Shown piece by piece: positions 1 to 6,530 of a stretch of 6,530 nt of DNA. A program made the translations under genes and the position numbers. The notes below the pieces were generated by a model that was given only the letters and a program-made list of their open reading frames with translations, did not search any database and was not told the origin of the DNA. This DNA is from Candidatus Acidiferrales bacterium. GTDB lineage: Bacteria; Acidobacteriota; Terriglobia; Acidiferrales; UBA7541. The stretch lies in contig CATPAM010000135.1 in the NCBI GenBank assembly GCA_955651735.1, forward strand, positions 1-6,530, given 5' to 3'. The number at the start of each line of letters is the position of its first letter. The first letter of the stretch is position 1.

Positions 1-1278
1 CGCCAATGCTTTGCGCAATCGTTTTTCCTTCCACAAAAGCACCGGCAGTATGCGTTTGCCCCGGCGAATCGCGCGGATCGCGGCGTGCGGATCAACTAAA
101 TGCGTCCTCGGAATTCTTACCCCGGACTCTTTCATCACCAGACCTATAGGCAATTCCATCTGATCCTGCGCCAGCATCATGCGCGCCATCAGATCCATGC
201 CCGGAGTCACCACCGGGCCGAATCCGTAGCGCAATTGCGAGGTTCCGATGATGTAGAGATTCTTGTACTCCGCCAGCACGCAGCCGCCATACACCTGTGC
301 CGTGCTGCCCTTGACCTTCACCAGGCCCGGCGGCAGAAACGGGAAACTCACGTGATAGCCCGTGGCGCAAACCACGGTGTCGAACTCTTCGCTCGTGTCA
401 TCCACGAAATGCACGGTCTGGCCTTCAAACCGCGCGATATCTTTCCGCGGCTGGATTCGCCCGTGCTTCATGTAATAGAGCAGCTCGCTGTTGATCGTCG
501 GGTGTGCCTCGAAGATTTTGTGGTCCGGCTCGGGCAAACCGTAGTCCGAATATTTCCCGATCGCGATTCGCAGAATCACCCGCAAGAACAGTCGCTGCGC
601 CCACACCGGAAACCACGGGTTGATCAATTCCGCCGAGGGAATCCCGAAAAGTGTCTTCGGCAGAAACCAGTAACCGCGCCGCAAACTAATGCGCGCCGTT
701 TTTCCCACCCGCGCCGCTTCCGCCGCAATGTCGCAGGCGGAATTGCCTCCGCCGATCACCAGCACGCGCTTCCCCGCCAACTGCGCCGGCGTCCGGTAAT
801 CCTTGGAGTGCATGAACTGGCCTGCAAATTGTCCCGGATAATTCGGAAAACGCCGGTCCCAGTGATGCCCGTTGCAAACAATCAGTCCTTTGTAGATGCG
901 CTTCTCGCCGTTGGCCAATTCCAATTCCCAACGCCCATCTGCAAGTGGTAAAGCCATCACCACCTTGGTGTTGAACTGAATGTGCGGCGTGAGCTGAAAT
1001 TTTTTGGCGTAGTCCCGCAAATAATCGAGCATCTGCTGACGGCTCGGAAAATCCGGATAATCCGCCGGCATCGGATAGTCCGCGTATTCCGTCGTCTTGC
1101 GCGAAGAAATAATGTGCACGGTCTCATACACGCCGTGCAGCCAGTTCCCACCCAGCTCGCGATCCGCTTCCAGTTCTTCGTAAGGAATCTTATGCTCGAG
1201 CAAAGCCTTAGCCATGCCGAGCCCCACAGGCCCCGCCCCAATCAACGCCATCACATCTGGGCGATCCGACATTGCCAT
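1..1278 (-). CDS. Flavin-containing monooxygenase (FMO type), C-terminus cut by window edge
   Basis: The reading frame is open from ATG at 1278 to the window edge (426 codons, no stop). It encodes a class B flavoprotein monooxygenase, which would use FAD, NADPH and O2 to oxygenate a soft nucleophile (N or S). Visible motifs are an N-terminal FAD-binding GAGPVG (residues 14-19), a GGNW at the end of the first Rossmann unit, the FMO signature FAGQFMHSKDYR (151-162, fitting FxGxxxHxxxY), a second dinucleotide-binding GGGNSACD (176-183) for NADPH, and an FMO-type ATGY (305-308). The HSKDYR ending fits FMOs better than Baeyer-Villiger enzymes, which usually have a W after the His. The C-terminal part is rich in basic residues, and the stop is probably just outside the window, since 426 residues is near usual bacterial FMO length. 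A second in-frame ATG lies at 1272. No strong Shine-Dalgarno sequence precedes either ATG, which fits translation coupled to thiC, whose stop is 21 bp upstream. The substrate is unknown. The family call is firm; a role in thiamine metabolism is only suggested by position. Confidence 0.9.
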   Translation of the reverse strand, partial: MAMSDRPDVMALIGAGPVGLGMAKALLEHKIPYEELEADRELGGNWLHGVYETVHIISSRKTTEYADYPMPADYPDFPSRQQMLDYLRDYAKKFQLTPHIQFNTKVVMALPLADGRWELELANGEKRIYKGLIVCNGHHWDRRFPNYPGQFAGQFMHSKDYRTPAQLAGKRVLVIGGGNSACDIAAEAARVGKTARISLRRGYWFLPKTLFGIPSAELINPWFPVWAQRLFLRVILRIAIGKYSDYGLPEPDHKIFEAHPTINSELLYYMKHGRIQPRKDIARFEGQTVHFVDDTSEEFDTVVCATGYHVSFPFLPPGLVKVKGSTAQVYGGCVLAEYKNLYIIGTSQLRYGFGPVVTPGMDLMARMMLAQDQMELPIGLVMKESGVRIPRTHLVDPHAAIRAIRRGKRILPVLLWKEKRLRKALA

Positions 1279-1299
1279 GCACCGACCGGGTGTAGCTCG

Positions 1300-2778
<1,479 letters not shown>

Positions 2779-3161
2779 TTACTTGAAGGTGGATTATGGC
2801 ACCGCCATGAGCGCGCAGCAACTTGGCGCGGCTGGGGGAGATGTTGGTGAGAAGTGGGGCCGAGGGGGGACACTCCGCTGTTTTTCGGATGTGTGGCAGG
2901 GAAAGGACTTAGAGAATTACGGAGGTTCTTTGTGAGGCGCGGGCTGATTCGCGAAAACATGGCGGAGAATATCATTCCTAGAAATAGTTAGGTAATCGTT
3001 ATAAATCGAACGGTCGAAACTGGCATTGAAGGCGGAATTACAGGGGTTGAACGGGAAGAGCCGAACACGCGAGGGAAGTTAAGGCGCCCGCCTGGTGAAC
3101 ATGAGTGGACGCACCCTTTCACAGTTTCCAAAGCGGCGCGGCTAATTCACAGAAATCTTAG

Positions 3162-3190
3162 TTGACCTATAGCGAAACGCAAGCGAAACT
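3162..3190 (+). promoter_or_regulatory. Possible recQ promoter with an 8-bp direct repeat in the spacer
   Basis: TTGACC (3162-3167) matches the -35 consensus at five of six bases. Seventeen nt later the -10 position reads GAAACT, a poor match (three of six). The 8-mer AGCGAAAC occurs at 3171-3178 and again at 3182-3189, an 11-bp period that places both copies on one face of the helix between the two promoter elements. This would give a leader of about 60 nt before the recQ ATG. The promoter call is weak; the repeat itself is certain. Confidence 0.25.
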
Positions 3191-3258
3191 GCCGCCAAGT
3201 TAGGGAGTATGCTACAAGCGTCGTTACGACCTTGCCTGACCAAGGGATCGAAACCGGG

Positions 3259-5205
3259 ATGCAACCTGAAACCGCAAGTTCTCTCACTGACACCCTGCGG
3301 CATTACTGGGGCTATGACGCATTTCGCCCCGGACAGGAAGCGGTGGTGCGGAGCATTGCAGCGGGGCGCGACGCTTGCGTGGTGATGCCCACCGGCGGCG
3401 GCAAATCGCTTTGTTACCAATTGCCGGCGGTGCTGGACGCCGGGCGCACAACGGTGGTCATTTCGCCGCTGATCGCCTTGATGCAGGACCAAGTGGCGCA
3501 GCTCGAGCAAATGGGGATTCCAGCGGCATTTGTGAACAGTTCCATGGCCGGAGCGGAACGGAATCAAATACTCAAACGCGCGACGGCGGGAGAATTCCGG
3601 CTGCTGTATTTTTCCCCGGAACGCGTGGCGCTGGGGGACACGCCGGAGTGGCTGAAGCGCATTCCGGTGTCGTTTTTTGCTATCGACGAAGCGCATTGCA
3701 TCTCGGAGTGGGGCCACGAATTTCGTCCGGAGTACCGGCAACTGAGCCGCTTGCGTGAACTCTTCCCGGACCGGCCGATTGCGGCGTTCACCGCCAGCGC
3801 CACGCAGCGCGTGCGGCACGACATCATCGAGCAACTGCGGCTGCGCGACCCGCACAAGCACATCGCCAGCTTTCGGCGGCCGAACCTGCACTACATCGTG
3901 CACGAAAGCAATTCACGCACGCAGGAAGAGATGCTGCTGCGGGCGGTGCGGAGGATTAGCGAAGGCAATGTGATCGTATACGCGCCGACTATTGCACGGG
4001 TGGGAGAGACCGTAGATGTGCTTGAGGAAAATGGAATTGCAGCGATCGGCTACCACGGCCAGATGGAAGGCAAGGCGCGCCGCGAAAATCAGGAAAAATG
4101 GATGAGCGACGAAGTGCGCGTGCTGGTGGGCACGCTGGCATTCGGCCTGGGGATCAACAAGGCAGCCGTGCGCTCGGTGGTTCACCTGTCACTGCCAAAG
4201 AGCGTCGAGCAGTACTACCAGGAAGCAGGGCGGGCGGGGCGTGATGGCTTGCCCGCGGATTGCATTCTGCTGTGGCAGAAAAAAGACCGTGGACTGCACG
4301 CCTACTTTATAGGGCAGATTGGGGATCCCGTAGAGCGGGAACGATCATGGCAGCGTTACCACGAGGTGGAACGCTTTGTGCAATCGATGGACTGCCGGCA
4401 GCACCATGTGTGCAAGCACTTCGGCGAGCAACCAAAGTGGGAACGCTGCGGCACCTGCGACATCTGCGCGGGGACGCCGCATTGGCTGGAAGTGGAGGAC
4501 ACGCGGTATCGGGGGCGGCGCGCAAAGGCCAGCCACATGATGCGAGAGAGACGGGCTGCGGGAGAAAAGAGCACGGGCGGCGCTACTTTGTCCGTCCCGG
4601 ATGCGCAACTGCGGGAGTATCTCCGCGAATGGCGGCGCAATACGGCAAGAGATTTGGGAGTAGCCGCTTTCGTCGTGTTGCATGACGCGGCGCTGGATGC
4701 GCTGTGCGCCGCTAAGCCGACGACATTGCAGGCGCTGCGCGCGGTCTCGGGCTTCGGGGACAAGAAGGTAGAGCGTTATGGCCAGGAGATCCTGGACGCG
4801 CTGCATCGGTTCCATAAGGGCCAACGGGCCCACAATGACTGGCACGCAACAGCGTCGCAGCCGCGCCAAGATACGCTCCAGCTTCTTGGAGAAGGACGCA
4901 CATTCGAGGAAATAGCACAGATTCGTGGCCGCAAGGTCAGTAGCGTGGTGGACATGGTGGTCAAACTGATGGAAGACGGCGAGCTAAAGTTCGAGGCCAA
5001 ATGGTTTAGCGCCGAGCGCTATGCGCAGATTGCTTCGGCCATTCAGCAATTTGGCAAAGAGCGGCTAAAGCCGGTAAAGGACGGGTTGCCGGAGGAGATC
5101 ACGTACGGCGAGATTCGCTTGGTGGCTGCTCATCTTCGCATACAGCAGAATCAAAACTCGGGTACAGGCCGCAGTGAGTTTGCACCGCGGTGCAGCCCTT
5201 CGTAA
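3259..5205 (+). CDS. recQ: ATP-dependent DNA helicase RecQ with HRDC and C-terminal HTH
   Basis: RecQ is a superfamily 2, 3'-5' DNA helicase acting in recombination and repair. Counting 648 residues from ATG 3259, the motifs are FRPGQ (motif 0, 22-26), Walker A MPTGGGKS (43-50), SPLIALMQDQ, DEAHCISEWGHEFRPEY (143-159, motif II plus the aromatic-rich loop), FTASAT (motif III), FGLGINK (motif V) and YYQEAGRAGRDG (319-330, motif VI). Zinc-site cysteines follow at 379, 397, 400 and 403 (CGTCDIC), with an additional Cys at 385. Only about 43 residues then separate this site from an HRDC domain (about 446-519), so the usual RQC winged helix appears absent. Residues about 536-626 resemble the helix-turn-helix found at the C-terminus of some RecQ proteins, with the core GRTFEEIAQIRGRKVSSV. 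The frame also permits TTG at 3232 (657 aa); I prefer ATG 3259, which has AAGGGA 11 nt upstream. The gene is transcribed away from thiC and toward the PilT gene. Confidence 0.95.
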   Translation: MQPETASSLTDTLRHYWGYDAFRPGQEAVVRSIAAGRDACVVMPTGGGKSLCYQLPAVLDAGRTTVVISPLIALMQDQVAQLEQMGIPAAFVNSSMAGAERNQILKRATAGEFRLLYFSPERVALGDTPEWLKRIPVSFFAIDEAHCISEWGHEFRPEYRQLSRLRELFPDRPIAAFTASATQRVRHDIIEQLRLRDPHKHIASFRRPNLHYIVHESNSRTQEEMLLRAVRRISEGNVIVYAPTIARVGETVDVLEENGIAAIGYHGQMEGKARRENQEKWMSDEVRVLVGTLAFGLGINKAAVRSVVHLSLPKSVEQYYQEAGRAGRDGLPADCILLWQKKDRGLHAYFIGQIGDPVERERSWQRYHEVERFVQSMDCRQHHVCKHFGEQPKWERCGTCDICAGTPHWLEVEDTRYRGRRAKASHMMRERRAAGEKSTGGATLSVPDAQLREYLREWRRNTARDLGVAAFVVLHDAALDALCAAKPTTLQALRAVSGFGDKKVERYGQEILDALHRFHKGQRAHNDWHATASQPRQDTLQLLGEGRTFEEIAQIRGRKVSSVVDMVVKLMEDGELKFEAKWFSAERYAQIASAIQQFGKERLKPVKDGLPEEITYGEIRLVAAHLRIQQNQNSGTGRSEFAPRCSPS

Positions 5206-5216
5206 TAGAGGCGGCG

Positions 5217-5233
5217 AGGCCCGGCTCGGGCTT
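5217..5233. terminator. Small GC-rich hairpin between convergent genes
   Basis: AGGCCCG-GCT-CGGGCTT can form a 7-bp stem (one G-T wobble) with a 3-nt loop, inside the 38-bp gap between the stops of recQ and the PilT gene. Its position suits a shared terminator for both directions, but neither strand has a T tract after the stem, so intrinsic termination would be weak or would need a factor. Confidence 0.3.
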
Positions 5234-5243
5234 GAACCGGCAC

Positions 5244-6404
5244 TTAGCCGTGGGCGGTGGCCGAGGCGGGGGATTTCAGGAGAATGTCGAGGTCATCGGG
5301 ATGCATGGCGCAGAGGAGGGCGTCTTCGCGCTCGATGTGGCCTTGACGCACCAGATTTACAAGAGACTCCTCGAGGCTGAAGGAGCCTTTCTTCTTGGTC
5401 AGGGCGATTTCCTGATGAAGGTGCTGGAGCGCGTTGCGCCGGATATGGTGGCGGGCGCCGTAGCCGACCAGCAGCAGCTCGGCGGCGGGAATACGGCCGC
5501 CACCTTTTTTGGGCAGGAGAATTTGTGTGTACACAGCGGCGAGAGCCATGGCCAATTCCTGGCGGACGGAGTTCTGCCGCTCGAGGGGAAACGAATCGGC
5601 GATGCGCGAAACGGTGGAAGCGACGTCGGTAGTGTGCAGCGTGCTCAGAACGAGGTGGCCAGTTTCTGCGGCGGCCACGGCGATGCGCATGGTTTCGGTG
5701 TCGCGCATTTCCCCGACGACGATGACGTCCGGCGCCTGGCGCAACGCGGCGCGAAGCGCGGTTGGAAAATCGGGCGCGTCGGTGCCTATTTCGACCTGCT
5801 CAATGACGCTGCGCACGTGCTGATGCTCATACTCGATGGGATCTTCAATGATGACGATGTGACGGGCTTCACGGCGGTTGATGTTGTCGATCAGCGCGGC
5901 GAGCGTGGTGGATTTACCGGCACCCGCAGGGCCGCCGATGAGAACGAGGCCGCGGGGGAGATGCGCCAGCAATTCGACGGAAGACGGAAGGTTGAGGTCG
6001 CGAAGGGCTGGAACTCTGGCCGGCAGGACGCGGATCGCGGCGGCGGCGCGGCCTTGTTCGCGATGGAGATTGATGCGGAAGCGGCCGAGGCCTTGAATGC
6101 GGTAGGAGGAATCAGCGATGCGGTCCTCGCGATACAGGCGCTGAGCGTTACGGGTTAAAGCCGGAATCACGGCGGCTTCGATTTCCGACCCATCGAGAAC
6201 GCTGGGTTCAATCTTGCGCACTTCGCCGTCGATGCGCATGCAAGGCGGAGCGCCTTGTACCAGGAGCAGGTCGCTGCCGCCGAGAGAGACCACGGTGGCA
6301 AGCCAGCGGCCCAAGGGCGAGGTGGGTGAGGAGGTTGCTTCCTGCGATTCGTAGGAGTCGTCGGGCTCAGTGGAAAAACGATCGGGTTCGGCGGATTGGT
6401 CCAT
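5244..6404 (-). CDS. PilT/PilU-like type IV pilus retraction ATPase
   Basis: This is a hexameric secretion-type ATPase of the PilT family, which acts at the cytoplasmic face of the inner membrane to depolymerise type IV pili. Counting 386 residues from ATG 6404, residues 1-30 are an acidic, Ser/Pro/Glu-rich tail not usual in the family. The PAS-like N-domain follows (SDLLLVQGAPP, MRIDGEV). Next come Walker A GPAGAGKS (158-165; the family form is usually GPTGSGKS), the Asp box IIEDPIEYEH (185-194), Walker B with DVIVVGEMRD (226-235, E232) and the His box TGHLVLSTLHTTD (248-260). The C-terminal region matching the AIRNLIRE motif reads ARHHIRRN (317-324) and is poorly conserved. A GTG at 6431 would add nine residues; I chose ATG 6404 because AAAAGGA sits 7 nt upstream. 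Length is slightly above the usual 345-370 because of the tail. No other pilus gene is visible nearby, so the choice between PilT, PilU and a specialised paralogue is open. Confidence 0.92.
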   Translation of the reverse strand: MDQSAEPDRFSTEPDDSYESQEATSSPTSPLGRWLATVVSLGGSDLLLVQGAPPCMRIDGEVRKIEPSVLDGSEIEAAVIPALTRNAQRLYREDRIADSSYRIQGLGRFRINLHREQGRAAAAIRVLPARVPALRDLNLPSSVELLAHLPRGLVLIGGPAGAGKSTTLAALIDNINRREARHIVIIEDPIEYEHQHVRSVIEQVEIGTDAPDFPTALRAALRQAPDVIVVGEMRDTETMRIAVAAAETGHLVLSTLHTTDVASTVSRIADSFPLERQNSVRQELAMALAAVYTQILLPKKGGGRIPAAELLLVGYGARHHIRRNALQHLHQEIALTKKKGSFSLEESLVNLVRQGHIEREDALLCAMHPDDLDILLKSPASATAHG

Positions 6405-6411
6405 GGCAGTA

Positions 6412-6418
6412 TCCTTTT
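6412..6418 (-). promoter_or_regulatory. Shine-Dalgarno sequence of the PilT-like gene
   Basis: AAAAGGA on the minus strand ends 7 nt before ATG 6404. It lies inside the frame that starts at the upstream GTG 6431, and its good spacing to the ATG makes the shorter protein the better call. Confidence 0.6.
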
Positions 6419-6482
6419 CCGACGATACCACAGAGCGCTCCGTGAGAGCACCGCGGCGGGAAGGAAGCCGAAGTTCTTGACG

Positions 6483-6530
6483 CTATGCGCGGCGCAGGGT
6501 AAGCAACGTGATTTCCGGGGGAACACCGAG
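6483..6530 (-). CDS. C-terminal end of an unidentified upstream gene (partial)
   Basis: On the minus strand the frame entering from the right edge reads LGVPPEITLLTLRRA and then stops at TAG (6485-6483), 78 bp before the start of the PilT-like gene. The hydrophobic strand after a GVPPEI turn looks like the end of a globular protein. With 15 residues I cannot name a family; hydrogenase-maturation-type peptidases have loosely similar segments, but this is a guess. If real, the gene lies upstream of the PilT homologue on the same strand and could share its transcript. The other frames here give basic, Pro-rich peptides without protein character. Confidence 0.35.
   Translation of the reverse strand, partial: LGVPPEITLLTLRRA

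Noticed and set aside
3006..3066. Several GAAC/CGAAC words that might be LexA (SOS) boxes near recQ
   Set aside because: The spacings seen (for example GAAC at 3049 and 3063, 10 nt apart) match neither the CGAACNNNNGTTCG nor the GAAC-N7-GAAC form.
3082..3093. Inverted repeat AGGCG-CC-CGCCT upstream of recQ
   Set aside because: A 5-bp stem with a 2-nt loop and no T tract is too small to support a terminator or operator call in GC-rich DNA.
3209..3373. Out-of-frame ATG at 3209 after TAGGGAGT, ahead of recQ
   Set aside because: The purine run is only 1 nt from the ATG, too close to act as its ribosome-binding site, and the frame mostly overlaps recQ with no protein-like features.
5190..6158. 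322-codon plus-strand ORF opposite the PilT-like gene
   Set aside because: It is the same aligned antisense frame, while the minus-strand frame has every PilT motif.
6433..6440. Palindrome GAGCGCTC upstream of the PilT-like gene
   Set aside because: An isolated 8-bp palindrome is expected by chance in such sequence, and no second copy is nearby.

Overview
The window is a GC-rich (about 60% by eye) stretch of bacterial chromosome. It carries four recognisable genes and a fifth sliver at the right edge. The gene set (short-form ThiC, a RecQ with a C-terminal helix-turn-helix, a PilT-type ATPase with an acidic N-terminal tail) and the codon use suggest an Acidobacteriota-like soil bacterium. 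That placement is an inference from general resemblance; no marker gene in the window proves it. I see no insertion sequence, integrase, CRISPR array, tRNA or rRNA.

Layout, left to right: (1) positions 1-1278, minus strand, a flavin-dependent monooxygenase of the FMO type that runs off the left edge near its C-terminus; (2) 1300-2721, minus strand, thiC, encoding the thiamine pyrimidine synthase, only 21 bp upstream of the monooxygenase, so the two probably form a thiC-FMO operon; (3) 2722-3258, a 537-bp divergent intergenic region holding the thiC leader and the recQ promoter region; (4) 3259-5205, plus strand, a RecQ-family DNA helicase; (5) 5206-5243, a short convergent gap with a small hairpin; (6) 5244-6404, minus strand, a PilT/PilU-like twitching-motility ATPase; (7) 6405-6482, a short gap; (8) 6483-6530, minus strand, the last 15 codons of an unidentified gene.

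Functionally the window is mostly housekeeping: thiamine biosynthesis, DNA repair/recombination and a pilus-retraction-type motor. Apart from the probable thiC-FMO operon, the genes do not look like parts of one system. I found no convincing new multi-gene system.

The points most worth a second look are: the thiC leader, which lacks a recognisable TPP riboswitch but has a strong hairpin next to the ribosome-binding site and an upstream segment complementary to both the hairpin and the Shine-Dalgarno sequence; the monooxygenase placed directly behind thiC; the RecQ architecture, which has zinc cysteines and HRDC but no room for a normal winged helix, plus a C-terminal HTH; and the degenerate AIRNLIRE motif in the PilT homologue.
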